64,000 nt of DNA, taken from Acidisarcina polymorpha (GTDB lineage Bacteria; Acidobacteriota; Terriglobia; Terriglobales; Acidobacteriaceae). The stretch covers positions 3,348,001 through 3,412,000 of the forward strand of contig NZ_CP030840.1 of NCBI RefSeq assembly GCF_003330725.1, in the 5' to 3' direction. The translations under genes were made by a program, and so were the position numbers. The notes beneath the pieces are model-generated. The model was not told the origin of the DNA. It worked only from the letters and a program-made list of their open reading frames with translations, and made no database searches. Of this stretch, positions 8,243 to 16,312 are shown one piece after another; the stretch's first letter is position 1, and every line of letters begins with the position of its first letter.

Positions 8243-8273
8243 TTGACATTTCCAACTCTACATATGTAGAGTT
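8243..8273 (+). promoter_or_regulatory. Promoter with 20-bp palindromic PadR operator
   Basis: TTGACA at 8243-8248 is a consensus -35 box. Downstream lies the perfect palindrome AACTCTACATATGTAGAGTT (8254-8273), whose right half overlaps the expected -10 area (TAGAGT, spacer 18). The palindrome ends six bases before the PadR start codon. This is the classic arrangement for autorepression: a dimer bound here would block the polymerase. No good ribosome site separates the palindrome from the ATG, so the mRNA could have a very short leader. Confidence 0.7.
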
Positions 8274-8279
8274 GCGGCC

Positions 8280-8582
8280 ATGAAAGCTCGGCTGTCGCCC
8301 CAAACGCTGCGCCTCTTCGAAGCTTTCCTCGTCGCTCCGAGCGAGTGGAGGTATGGCTATGACATCAGCCGGAACACGGGTCTGAAGTCTGGCACACTCT
8401 ACCCGATATTGATGCGGCTTGCAGAACGGGATCTGCTGGAAACCTCCTGGGAAAGCCCGGAGGCGGGCAAGCCGGCTCGACATCTCTACCGGCTGACCCC
8501 GAATGGCTTGCAGTTCGCAAGGCAGCATCGCCTCGCTTTCCCCATCGGACATCTCGGTACGGCGGCATTTGGTGAGGGATAG
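8280..8582 (+). CDS. PadR-family transcriptional regulator
   Basis: A 100-residue winged-helix DNA-binding protein. The family core is clear: YGYDISRNTGLKSGTLYPIL (about residues 23-42) carries the recognition helix, followed by the wing around residues 44-66 and RLTPNG. It lacks the long C-terminal dimerisation helix of larger PadR proteins, as in the PadR-s1 short group. The gene follows a palindromic operator directly and its stop abuts the ATG of a membrane protein gene, so it probably represses its own two-gene operon. The inducing signal is unknown. Confidence 0.88.
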   Translation: MKARLSPQTLRLFEAFLVAPSEWRYGYDISRNTGLKSGTLYPILMRLAERDLLETSWESPEAGKPARHLYRLTPNGLQFARQHRLAFPIGHLGTAAFGEG

Positions 8583-9113
8583 ATGTCGGCTATACGGCGA
8601 ATCACGATCAAGCTCACACGCATCATCCTTCGGCATGCGCCGGCCGATCGCCGTGAGTGGGCGGCCGCAATGGGCGCGGAGGCAGATTCTATCGAAAACG
8701 ACTTGGCGGCGCTCCTCTGGCTGCTGGGAAGCGCTGTCGCAATTACCAGGATGTCAGGCCACCCTTCTCGGAAGAGATTGAAGGGGATTTCAGACGATAT
8801 GGAGGGAGCGATGAAAAGCAACCGGCAAAGGGCCTTAGGCATGTTTTCCGGGGTTGGGATCGCGGTGTTGACAGCGCTCTGCGCATTCAGTCTCTTGCAG
8901 CTGTTATTCCATTTGATTCCCTCGCTGAATCCGGCGAGTGCTCCCTGGTTAGCGTGGCTGGTCGTCCTCGCTTTGCCGCAGATCGGCTTCTTCGCTGCGG
9001 CCACCGCCTTGTGGCAAAAGAGGAGGTCCATGGCACTAGGCATCCTGCTCTCGGCGGTTTTTCTTGGCGCTCACGTTGCGATCCACCTCGCCACGCACGG
9101 CGACGGCCAATAA
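8583..9113 (+). CDS. Integral membrane protein partnered with PadR
   Basis: A 176-residue protein with a soluble N-terminal part (REWAAAMGAE near 24-33) and several membrane helices: one near residues 40-55, and a hydrophobic block from about 85 to 165 with three helices. The ATG directly abuts the PadR stop, and its ribosome site (GAGGG) lies inside the end of the PadR frame, so expression should be coupled. Similar PadR-membrane protein pairs occur widely in Acidobacteria, but I know of no assigned role. A stress-response or envelope function under PadR control is a guess. Confidence 0.7.
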   Translation: MSAIRRITIKLTRIILRHAPADRREWAAAMGAEADSIENDLAALLWLLGSAVAITRMSGHPSRKRLKGISDDMEGAMKSNRQRALGMFSGVGIAVLTALCAFSLLQLLFHLIPSLNPASAPWLAWLVVLALPQIGFFAAATALWQKRRSMALGILLSAVFLGAHVAIHLATHGDGQ

Positions 9114-9128
9114 GATCGGGAGGTTCTC

Positions 9129-9557
9129 ATGGCACCTAATTCCGCCCAAACACGGACGAACACCATCGCACCTTGGCTGAATGTCCTCAGAAATGCCAAG
9201 GCAGTCGAATTCTACAAGTCGGCTTTCGGCGCCACCGAAGTCTACCGTCACGATGGCGGTGACGGCATCATCGCGCGACTTTCCATTGGGGGAGCAGAGT
9301 TCTGGCTCAGTGAGGAAACTTCAGAGGAGGGAAATTCCACACCGGGATCTCCAAACGGCGGCTCGGCCCGAATGATTCTCACGGTAGCCGATCCAGATGC
9401 CGTATTTGCCCAAGCTCGTGCGGCCGGGGCGACCGAGGTCTATCCAGTCGGTGAGCAGCACGGCTGGCGAGTTGGACGGCTGGTTGACCCATTCGGTCAC
9501 CATTGGGAGATTGGCCGACCCTCCGCGTCACAGGACGGAAATCCGAATCAACATTGA
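9129..9557 (+). CDS. VOC-family (glyoxalase/PhnB-like) protein
   Basis: A 142-residue protein of the vicinal-oxygen-chelate superfamily. The order APWLNVLRNAKAVEFYKSAF at the N-terminus, GGAEFWLSEE in the middle, and DPFGHHWEIG at the C-terminus matches PhnB-like VOC proteins built from paired beta-alpha-beta-beta-beta units. The gene lies 15 bases after the PadR/membrane pair and 11 bases before another VOC gene on the same strand, so it may belong to the same transcript. VOC proteins include glyoxalases, dioxygenases and drug-binding proteins; the substrate cannot be told from sequence. Confidence 0.8.
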   Translation: MAPNSAQTRTNTIAPWLNVLRNAKAVEFYKSAFGATEVYRHDGGDGIIARLSIGGAEFWLSEETSEEGNSTPGSPNGGSARMILTVADPDAVFAQARAAGATEVYPVGEQHGWRVGRLVDPFGHHWEIGRPSASQDGNPNQH

Positions 9558-9568
9558 GAGGATTCAGA

Positions 9569-10387
9569 ATGACAAAAAACCGTTCTCTCCCCAGTGACAC
9601 CCTTCTGCCGCACCTTCAATATCGTGATGTTGTCGTAGCGGTTGATTGGCTTGCGCGAACCTTCGGGTTCAGCGAACACTATCGCTATGGTGATCCGGTC
9701 AGCGGTGCTCAGATCTTTCTTGGCGATGCGTTCCTCATGTTGAAGAGAGCGCCGGCTGAGGCGCTACCGGCGCAATCCGTCTGTCGAACTCAGAGCCTGA
9801 CCGTCCTCGTTGACAATGTGGATGATCACTTCGCGCAGACCCAGGCTGCAGGTGGCAATATCGTCGAAGAGTTACACGAGACCATCTACGGAGAGCGGCA
9901 ATACGGAGTGGTCGACTTCGAAGCTCACCACTGGCTGTTCTCTCAGCACGCCAGCGATCTTAGTCCTGAAGAGTGGGGCGCCACCACGGTGCAAGCTCCT
10001 CGCCATACGACCGAAGCGTCGCCGCGCCCCCGGTTTTGCTATATCGAGATCCCGGCAACTCATGTCGCCGAGTCCATGGCGTTCTACGAGAAGCTCTTCG
10101 GCTGGAAGATCCGGCGTCGCGATAGCGATCGTCCTACATTCGACGATGCGCCGGGAAACATCAGCGGAACCTGGGTTCTTGGCCGCGAAGTGGCCATGCA
10201 GCCCGGTCTACTGCCGTATATCTGGGTAGACAGCATCGACGAAACGCTGGGATTGGCGGTCGCCTCGGGTGGTGAAGTTGTCTCGATACGAGCAGAGGAT
10301 GCGAGCGGCGGCGTCATGCGGATCGCCACCTTCCGTGATCCGGCAGGCAATGTGGTAGGTCTTTTTCAGGAAGACTCCCGATCCTAA
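9569..10387 (+). CDS. Tandem VOC-domain protein
   Basis: A 272-residue protein with two VOC modules. The first (residues about 10-130) opens with PHLQYRDVVVAVDWLARTFG. The second (about 150-268) opens with CYIEIPATHVAESMAFYEKL and ends FRDPAGNVVGLFQ. Start chosen at ATG 9569, which follows GAGAGGATTC, rather than an in-frame ATG 22 codons upstream that overlaps the previous VOC gene. A linker around residues 130-148 is rich in Pro/Thr/Glu. The two halves are of different VOC subtypes (glyoxalase-like and CFP-30/extradiol-like), so this is a fusion rather than a recent duplication. Substrate unknown. Confidence 0.8.
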   Translation: MTKNRSLPSDTLLPHLQYRDVVVAVDWLARTFGFSEHYRYGDPVSGAQIFLGDAFLMLKRAPAEALPAQSVCRTQSLTVLVDNVDDHFAQTQAAGGNIVEELHETIYGERQYGVVDFEAHHWLFSQHASDLSPEEWGATTVQAPRHTTEASPRPRFCYIEIPATHVAESMAFYEKLFGWKIRRRDSDRPTFDDAPGNISGTWVLGREVAMQPGLLPYIWVDSIDETLGLAVASGGEVVSIRAEDASGGVMRIATFRDPAGNVVGLFQEDSRS

Positions 10388-10436
10388 AAGTCGGCTGCGC
10401 GGGCTTGACAAGAGTCCAACGGAGTTGGAACGCCGA

Positions 10437-11429
10437 CTATCGCTCGGCCACCCACATCAGAAGACCGAAGATCACGATCGGGATGAGGGCCAGACCGGCA
10501 TAGAGCATGGCCTTCTTCTGCCATGGTTCGCGACGCTGCTTCCAGTCCTTGAGCGCCGCTCGATCCTCGATGCCGACCTCCTCGGGATGAGCGAGATCAT
10601 GGGCGAACTCTCGCGCATTGGGATAGCGGTGTTGCGGATCGCGCTCCATTGCGCGATAAACAATCTCCTGCAGCTCCGGAGAGATAGAAGGGTCATGCAC
10701 CCGGGGCGGGACGGGATTGTTAAGCAGGCGCTCGTTCATGATGGAGAAGGGATTCGGGCCATCAAAGGGCAGCTTCCCCGTTAGCATTTCATACAGCATC
10801 ACACCCACGGCGTAGAGGTCGCTCCGGGCATCGCCGCGCTTTCCCTTCACCTGTTCCGGGGAGATGTAGTTCGGCGTCCCCATTACCTGGGTCAGCTTGG
10901 CGAACGTCAGCCGCCGGACTCCTTCCCGACCGGCAAGTCCGAAGTCAATCAACTTGATCTTGTCTCCAGGATGTTCCGGGTCTCCGGGAACAACCATAAT
11001 ATTTTCCGGCTTCAGGTCGCGATGGATCACGCCGTGACGATGGATGTAGTCGAGCGCGGCGAGGATTTCCCGAGTGATGCTGACTGCGCGCTCTGGGGGC
11101 AGTTTGGGGTGTTCGGAGAGGATGTTCCGTAACAAGCGGCCATCGACCCATTCCATCACCATGTAAACCTGGCTGCGCTCGGAATCCGATGCGGGCTTGA
11201 TTACCTTCATCACCCCAGGATGGTCCATGGTTTGTCCAATCTGCTCTTCCCGCTTGAAGCGGTCGTAGAAGAGCGGGTCAGACTCCATCTCAGGATGGGG
11301 AATTTTGATCGCAACTTTACGGCCATCGTTTAAGTCGGTGGCGCGGAAGATGGAAGCCATCCCGCTGCGGGCAACAAGTTCTTCAATCCGGTAATGATCG
11401 AGTTGGTCGCCGGCATGAATGGCATTCAT
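10437..11429 (-). CDS. Ser/Thr protein kinase with C-terminal membrane anchor
   Basis: Hanks-type kinase of 330 residues. Visible are Lys42 in VAIK, the catalytic loop HRDLKPEN at 136-143, DFG at 162-164 and the activation segment GTPNYISPEQ at 184-193. The glycine-rich loop is degenerate (ARSGMAS where GxGxxG is usual). After the kinase domain and a basic linker (KDWKQRREPWQKK), one hydrophobic helix at about 307-326 ends the protein with only a few residues beyond, so it is tail-anchored in the inner membrane with no extracytoplasmic sensor. Its start overlaps the stop of the upstream PP2C phosphatase by four bases (ATGA), so the two are an antagonistic, translationally coupled pair. Targets unknown. 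Confidence 0.9.
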   Translation of the reverse strand: MNAIHAGDQLDHYRIEELVARSGMASIFRATDLNDGRKVAIKIPHPEMESDPLFYDRFKREEQIGQTMDHPGVMKVIKPASDSERSQVYMVMEWVDGRLLRNILSEHPKLPPERAVSITREILAALDYIHRHGVIHRDLKPENIMVVPGDPEHPGDKIKLIDFGLAGREGVRRLTFAKLTQVMGTPNYISPEQVKGKRGDARSDLYAVGVMLYEMLTGKLPFDGPNPFSIMNERLLNNPVPPRVHDPSISPELQEIVYRAMERDPQHRYPNAREFAHDLAHPEEVGIEDRAALKDWKQRREPWQKKAMLYAGLALIPIVIFGLLMWVAER

Positions 11430-12238
11430 GGAATGGGCATTTTCGGCAATTTGTACAGTCTTCCGCGGTACATGCCGACGCTCTCCACGGCGCGAATACG
11501 GATCAATTGAACACTGACATTATCGCTGCCGTCCCGAGCGTTCGCAAGCGCCACCAGCTCGGCCGCAGCGCTCTCCAGTTCGACCGACGGGCTTAGTATG
11601 CCGGTCATATCGGCAGGCGCGACCGAGCGGTGGAGTCCATCGGAACAGAGCAGAAGGGTATCTCCAGGAATGAGCAGATGATCGCCGGTGTCGACGCTCA
11701 CAAACATCTCGTTTCCGAGCGAACGGCTCAGTAAGTTCGCCGTAGTCGCGGCCGCAGCCTGCCGGGCGCTCAGGATGCCCCTACCCAGTTGCTCGTTGGC
11801 GATTGTGTGGTCGCGGGTGAGCCCAGTGACGCGCCCGCGCCGGATCAAGTAAGCGCGAGAATCACCAACGTGGGCGACCACGGCGCGGTCATAGCGGATT
11901 GCGCAGGCGACAATGGTGGTCGCGATGGACCCTGCAGGAAGGCCGGATCCTGCTGCTTCAAAGACGCGCTGGTTTGCTCTTTGGATAAGCCGCGGAAGAG
12001 CAACGGTGAGTGCTTCGCTTGAGGAGATTGAGGGTAGGCCGGTAAGCAGGGTCTCGATGGCGATTCGGGAGGCTATTTCTCCGCCGGCTTGTCCACCGAC
12101 GCCATCGGCTACGGCAAAGCACCAACCTCGCGCTTCTGCTTCCTCGGGAGTCGCCGGCTGATAAGACCCGCAATAGTCTTCGTTTTGGTCGCGGCTGGGG
12201 CCGGTGTCCGAAAATTCTGCGAATTCAAGATCGAGCAT
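11426..12238 (-). CDS. PP2C-type Ser/Thr protein phosphatase
   Basis: A 270-residue metal-dependent phosphatase of the PPM/Stp group. Family motifs in order: DTGPSRDQNEDY (11-22), FAVADGVGGQAGGEIAS (41-57) with the metal-binding Asp-Gly, VAHVGDSRAYL, LLLCSDGL and a C-terminal DGSDNVSV with the last metal Asp. First gene of a two-gene unit with the tail-anchored kinase, overlapping it by four bases. It most likely reverses phosphorylation by that kinase. The N-terminal extension is short and there is no membrane segment, so it is cytoplasmic. Confidence 0.92.
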   Translation of the reverse strand: MLDLEFAEFSDTGPSRDQNEDYCGSYQPATPEEAEARGWCFAVADGVGGQAGGEIASRIAIETLLTGLPSISSSEALTVALPRLIQRANQRVFEAAGSGLPAGSIATTIVACAIRYDRAVVAHVGDSRAYLIRRGRVTGLTRDHTIANEQLGRGILSARQAAAATTANLLSRSLGNEMFVSVDTGDHLLIPGDTLLLCSDGLHRSVAPADMTGILSPSVELESAAAELVALANARDGSDNVSVQLIRIRAVESVGMYRGRLYKLPKMPIP

Positions 12239-12344
12239 GGACGCTTAGAGCAGAAGTATATGTGCCGGAATGTGGTGCTGTATGTTTCCTCGGGGAAGGG
12301 CACACAGCCCTGAGGGTCCGCATGAGGAGTAGCTGTGCTTCCGC

Positions 12345-14156
12345 CTAGACGCTGCTGTTGCTCGTAACTCGCTCCTGAATCAAGGTCGATCTGCCCGTCT
12401 TCCTGCTTGAGCGGAGGAAGTAGATACCACCATAAATCGCCCAGACTGCCGCTATCCCCAGCGCGTAGAGCGGCTCTCGCTTAGATCCATACCCCATAAA
12501 CGGCCCGATGAGGTAGAAAGCCATGCAGGCCAGGTTCGCGAACAGGCCAAACAGGGGGATCGCCAAGTGGAGGATGGGATTGAATTTCGGGTGGCGGTGA
12601 AAAGCCACCATGCAAGTGATGCAGCTCAACATGTACAGGACGAAGGTTCCGAAATTCGAAGCCAGCGTCACCATCAGCAGGGTGTTCGGCAGAGCAGCGA
12701 GCCGGTCATGCGAAAAGTAGCCGAAGCTCGAGAAAATGCCATGAGGAAGCGCCTGAATCGTAGCATCGGTCGGAGCGCTGGCATCGCCAAAGACTACGGC
12801 GACGGCAACGCAGCCTACGATCGCGGAGATCGTCGCCAGCGTCCAGATGGCGCGATGAGGCGTGAGGTTCTTGCTGTGCAAGGCGCCCAAATGTCCGGAT
12901 AATTCCCTATCCTTGCCCATTGCGTAAGTGACTCGCGCGCCCGTATTCATGCAGGAAAGGGTGGTTCCGATAAGGGCGAGGAAGACCGTGAACGCCTCAA
13001 TCAGCATGAAGGCGCGCCCATGGCCCTGCCCAAACAACGCATCGCCAACCATAATCATCATGTCGCCGATTGGCGCGGCCGAGCTGGTGGCGCTCTGCAT
13101 CGTATAACCGCTATTCAGAAAATAGTTGGCACAGAAATATTCGATTAGATAGCAAAAGGCCCCTTGGACAAGCAGCGAAGTGACTACGGCAATGGGAACA
13201 TCCCGCTTGGGATTCTTCGCTTCTCCGCCCATGGCGGTGACCGACTCAAAGCCGACCAGGATCAGGATGGCCACTGTCGCCTGGATGAACGCCCAGGCAA
13301 CGCTATGAACGGCGATCACGGATGTTGGAGTCGGATGGGTAAGGAAGTTTCCTTTGTCGTCGGTAGTTGGGTAGCTGATATGGTACGGAACGATTTTGCC
13401 GGCTCCATCGACTTTCGGCTGCGGTGTTCCTGAGGAGTCACGGACCACAGTCTCTGTAGTCGCGCCATTGACGGTTGCGCTGGTGGTGGCGAACTCGTAG
13501 TTGTAGGCCTCGCCCTTGGTCGCATCGAACTGGTAAGCAATGCTTCCTGGAGGGTGATGGAGGCGGTAGCCGAGCGCCATTACCGAGAAGATGATCAGAG
13601 CAGCGATCTGAACAAAATTGATGACCACGTTTACCGAAGTCGCGCCTGAAATGCCGCGATGGGCGATGTAGGCGATCAAAAACGAGAACACGACGGCAAT
13701 GAGCATCATGAACAGCGGACCGGGGTTCGAGGCGCTCATGAGGTCCGGCCGAAGCGTCCCGACCACATAGCCGCAGAGAATTCCCATCGTGGCGACCATG
13801 ACCCCGGGGTAAATCCAGTAATAAAGATGGGAGCCCCACCCAACAATGAATTTCGAAAGCCGGGCATAGCGCCACGCCCCATGATGGTTCAGGAAGGCTT
13901 GCTCGGCGAAATAGTAGGAACTCCCCGTACCGGGATAAATCTTCGCCATCTCGGCGTAGCAAATCGCGGTAGAAAGACAGAGCAGCAAGGCGACGACAAT
14001 GCCCATCCACATGGAAGGTGCAGTCGAACCGGTTGTGGCCTGGATGTAGAAGGTAAGCCACAGGAAGGCTCCCGGGGCGATGAGCGCCATCGCGTTCATC
14101 GTCAATCCGGTAACGCCTAGACTTTTTCTCATCTCAGGCGTTGGGTTCGTTGCCAT
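12345..14156 (-). CDS. APC-superfamily amino-acid permease with a large extra loop
   Basis: A 603-residue inner-membrane transporter with about 12 helices. The N-terminal GLTMNAMALIAPGAFLW segment and YAEMAKIYPGTGSSYYFAEQ are typical of amino acid-polyamine-organocation permeases. Helix 6-like VGFESVTAMGGEAKNPKRDVP is the usual signature near residues 304-324. A hydrophilic segment of about 85 residues (199-283), rich in Thr/Ser/Asp, is inserted before this signature and should lie on one face of the membrane; ordinary APC carriers have only a short loop there. Substrate not determinable; amino acids or amines are likely. A pair of 11-base repeats sits just upstream of its start. Confidence 0.85.
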   Translation of the reverse strand: MATNPTPEMRKSLGVTGLTMNAMALIAPGAFLWLTFYIQATTGSTAPSMWMGIVVALLLCLSTAICYAEMAKIYPGTGSSYYFAEQAFLNHHGAWRYARLSKFIVGWGSHLYYWIYPGVMVATMGILCGYVVGTLRPDLMSASNPGPLFMMLIAVVFSFLIAYIAHRGISGATSVNVVINFVQIAALIIFSVMALGYRLHHPPGSIAYQFDATKGEAYNYEFATTSATVNGATTETVVRDSSGTPQPKVDGAGKIVPYHISYPTTDDKGNFLTHPTPTSVIAVHSVAWAFIQATVAILILVGFESVTAMGGEAKNPKRDVPIAVVTSLLVQGAFCYLIEYFCANYFLNSGYTMQSATSSAAPIGDMMIMVGDALFGQGHGRAFMLIEAFTVFLALIGTTLSCMNTGARVTYAMGKDRELSGHLGALHSKNLTPHRAIWTLATISAIVGCVAVAVVFGDASAPTDATIQALPHGIFSSFGYFSHDRLAALPNTLLMVTLASNFGTFVLYMLSCITCMVAFHRHPKFNPILHLAIPLFGLFANLACMAFYLIGPFMGYGSKREPLYALGIAAVWAIYGGIYFLRSSRKTGRSTLIQERVTSNSSV

Positions 14157-14172
14157 CTAGGGTCTCCTTGGG

Positions 14173-14198
14173 TGCAATTTAGCCCTTTGCAATTTAGC
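14173..14198. repeat. Two direct copies of an 11-base element upstream of the permease
   Basis: TGCAATTTAGC occurs at 14173-14183 and again at 14188-14198, spaced 15 bases start to start. The copies lie 17-42 bases before the permease start codon, in the leader or promoter. They could be a duplicated operator half-site or a slipped-strand duplication. The rest of the 287-base gap up to the SDR gene shows nothing else I can name. Confidence 0.5.
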
Positions 14199-14443
14199 GA
14201 TACGAGCAAGGCACGGGTATGCCCGGGGATGAGGGTCATTCCAGCCAGCAGAGCGCGTGAATTCTGGGTGAATGTAAATGGTATCGCCGTTTGCCGCTAC
14301 GCACCGTTTCCATAAGACTTTTCTATTGCATCAATCGAGGACATTTATCCGGAAAAGGCCGTTGGGGGCTGTGCTTCATCGAAAAAGCATCTCACTGAGT
14401 GCAAGCCAAAAAAGAGCTCGAAAATTTCTGAGATGGTGATGGA

Positions 14444-15235
14444 ATGGCAAATCAATTAGCACTCGTAACAGGCGCTTCGAATGGTATCGGGTACAACCTC
14501 GCGAAGGTTTTCGCGGAAAATGGCTTCGATTTGATTATCGCGTCGCATGGAGAGCGACTGGAGAGCGCCGAACAGGACCTCCGCTCCCTGGGCGTGAATG
14601 TAACGGCGATTGAAGCAGACCTTGCCACCTATGAAGGGGTGCAAAGCTTCTGGAAGGGCGTTGAAGCCACCGGACGCCCGGTCGACGCTGCAGCGATCAA
14701 TGCTGGTGTAGGCGTCGGAGGCCTCTTTGCAGAGACTGATCTGGAGGCCGAGATCAATCTGGTCCGGCTCAATGTGGAAGGTACCGTCCACCTCGCAAAG
14801 CACGTGGTCCGTCATATGGTTGGACGAGGTCAGGGAAGGATTCTAGTGACCGCCTCGATCGCCAGCGAGATGGTCGCGCCTCGGGAGGCCGTCTACGCGG
14901 CTTCGAAGGCATTCGACTTGTCTTTCGCGAAAAGTCTACGGGAGGAGCTGGCAGGTACTGGCGTATCCGTAACGGCTCTACAGCCGGGACCCACCGACAC
15001 CGACTTCTTTCATCGTGCCGGTATGGACGATACCAAAGTCGGCCAGGAGGGCAAGCACGCAAGCCAGCCGTACGATGTGGCCAGGCAAGGATTCAAGGCG
15101 CTCATGGCTGGCGAGCAGCACGTCTACGCCGCCGACCTCAAGACAAAGATCCAGGGAGCCGTGGCTGACTTTGTGCCAGATTCGGTCAAGGCTTCGATGC
15201 ACGAAAAGCTGGCGGAACCGGTGGGCAGCAAATAG
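14444..15235 (+). CDS. Short-chain dehydrogenase/reductase
   Basis: A 263-residue NAD(P)-dependent oxidoreductase with the classical SDR pattern: GASNGIG at 10-16, NAGVGVGG near 87-94 in place of NNAG, the catalytic Ser in TASIASE, and YAASK with Tyr and Lys near 153-157. PGPTDTDFF after the active site is typical of the YqjQ/DltE-like SDR group. The protein ends in a helical tail (PDSVKASMHEKLAEP). A GGTGATGGA stretch precedes the ATG. It stands alone, converging on the pyrophosphatase gene over a hairpin. Substrate unknown. Confidence 0.85.
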   Translation: MANQLALVTGASNGIGYNLAKVFAENGFDLIIASHGERLESAEQDLRSLGVNVTAIEADLATYEGVQSFWKGVEATGRPVDAAAINAGVGVGGLFAETDLEAEINLVRLNVEGTVHLAKHVVRHMVGRGQGRILVTASIASEMVAPREAVYAASKAFDLSFAKSLREELAGTGVSVTALQPGPTDTDFFHRAGMDDTKVGQEGKHASQPYDVARQGFKALMAGEQHVYAADLKTKIQGAVADFVPDSVKASMHEKLAEPVGSK

Positions 15236-15264
15236 GAGCAGCCCACCTGCCGAAAAATAGCTAA

Positions 15265-15302
15265 GGCCACCGAACGTCGTCAGTCTCTGGCGTCCGGTGG
15301 CC
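15265..15302. terminator. Bidirectional hairpin terminator
   Basis: The arms GGCCACCGAACG (15265-15276) and CGTCCGGTGGCC (15291-15302) pair over 11 of 12 positions around a 14-base loop. They lie between the stops of the convergent SDR and pyrophosphatase genes, so they probably end both transcripts. Confidence 0.65.
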
Positions 15303-15346
15303 GGCTTCTTATCAAGGAAGCGATCCTACTTAGTGTTAAACGGACG

Positions 15347-15928
15347 CTACTTGGTGTTCTTCTTGCCTGCACCTGCTTCAAGCAGCGCTGGCTTTGACAA
15401 TCCCAGCTTGTTGTCGTCGAATTGCTTCGCCGCGGCGAGCACCTTGTCGCGAGCATACGCGGCGTCATGCCAGCCTTTGATCTCCACGCGCTTTCCTTCT
15501 AAATCCTTGTAAATAGAGAAGAAGTGGGTCATTTCCCGGAGCATGTGCGGGTAGATCTCCGAGTAATTCCAGACGTCCCTATATCGTGGATTGCCCTTGC
15601 CTACCGCCAGCACTTTTTCGTCGAGCACTCCCTGGTCGAGCATCTCGAGCAGGCCGATTGGACGAACCTCCATCACGCAACCCGGAAAGCTGGCGGCATC
15701 GACGAGAACCAGAACATCGAGCGGATCTCCGTCGTCGCTCAGCGTGGACGGGATGAACCCGTAATCCCCCGGATAATGGACCGGCGAGTAGAGGTTCCGG
15801 TCGAGCCGGAAGACGTGGAGCTTTTTATCGTACTCGTATTTGTTGATTCCCTCGAGCGGAATCTCTATCACTGCATTGACGACCTCAGGGACTTTTTCCC
15901 CGATGGGCAGTTCCAGATAGTTGACCAT
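15347..15928 (-). CDS. ppa: Inorganic pyrophosphatase (family I)
   Basis: Hydrolyses pyrophosphate to two phosphates in the cytoplasm, pulling biosynthetic reactions forward. The 193-residue length from the ATG at 15926-15928 fits, and GGGAG precedes this start; a longer frame with an upstream ATG lacks a ribosome site. The family signature is intact: EIPLEGINKYEYDK near the N-terminus, YPGDYGFIPST, and DGDPLDVLVL with the metal-binding aspartates. The C-terminal tail (AGAGKKNTK) is basic. It is divergent from purS. Soluble family I enzymes of this type usually form hexamers. Confidence 0.95.
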   Translation of the reverse strand: MVNYLELPIGEKVPEVVNAVIEIPLEGINKYEYDKKLHVFRLDRNLYSPVHYPGDYGFIPSTLSDDGDPLDVLVLVDAASFPGCVMEVRPIGLLEMLDQGVLDEKVLAVGKGNPRYRDVWNYSEIYPHMLREMTHFFSIYKDLEGKRVEIKGWHDAAYARDKVLAAAKQFDDNKLGLSKPALLEAGAGKKNTK

Positions 15929-16042
15929 ATTCTCCCTGTCTAAAAAGTATAGAAGTCTGAGGACGGAAAACACTGTTGGTCCAAGAAAAGCATCCGCTAT
16001 GCGGAAAGAGACAATGTCGTTACGAGTCTATAATCGAGCAGA

Positions 16043-16288
16043 ATGAAGGCTTATGTCTACGTTACATTGAAGCGCAGCGTTCTCGACCCTCAGGGTCAGA
16101 CAATCCAGAGCGCGTTGAAAAAAATGCAGTACCAAGGCGTGGATGACGTCCGGCAGGGCAAGTATTTCATCCTCACCCTGGAAGACGCGCTCGATGCCGC
16201 AACTGCCCACACCGAAGTGGAACGGATCGCCCGCGAGGTGCTCACCAACCCGGTCATCGAAGAATTCACCTTCCGGCTGGAAGACTAG
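16043..16288 (+). CDS. purS: PurS subunit of FGAM synthase
   Basis: An 81-residue protein with the PurS pattern: YVYVTLKRSVLDPQGQTIQ at the N-terminus, VDDVRQGKYF in the middle and NPVIEEFTFRLE at the end. PurS is the small subunit that bridges PurL and PurQ in phosphoribosylformylglycinamidine synthase, step four of purine synthesis. Its usual partners purQ and purL are not in the window; instead glmS follows after 24 bases on the same strand. Both downstream enzymes (PurL/PurQ and GlmS) use glutamine amide nitrogen, but a shared transcript is probably chance or regulatory rather than structural. Confidence 0.9.
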   Translation: MKAYVYVTLKRSVLDPQGQTIQSALKKMQYQGVDDVRQGKYFILTLEDALDAATAHTEVERIAREVLTNPVIEEFTFRLED

Positions 16289-16312
16289 CGTCAAGCCTGC
16301 GGAGGGCCCAGT

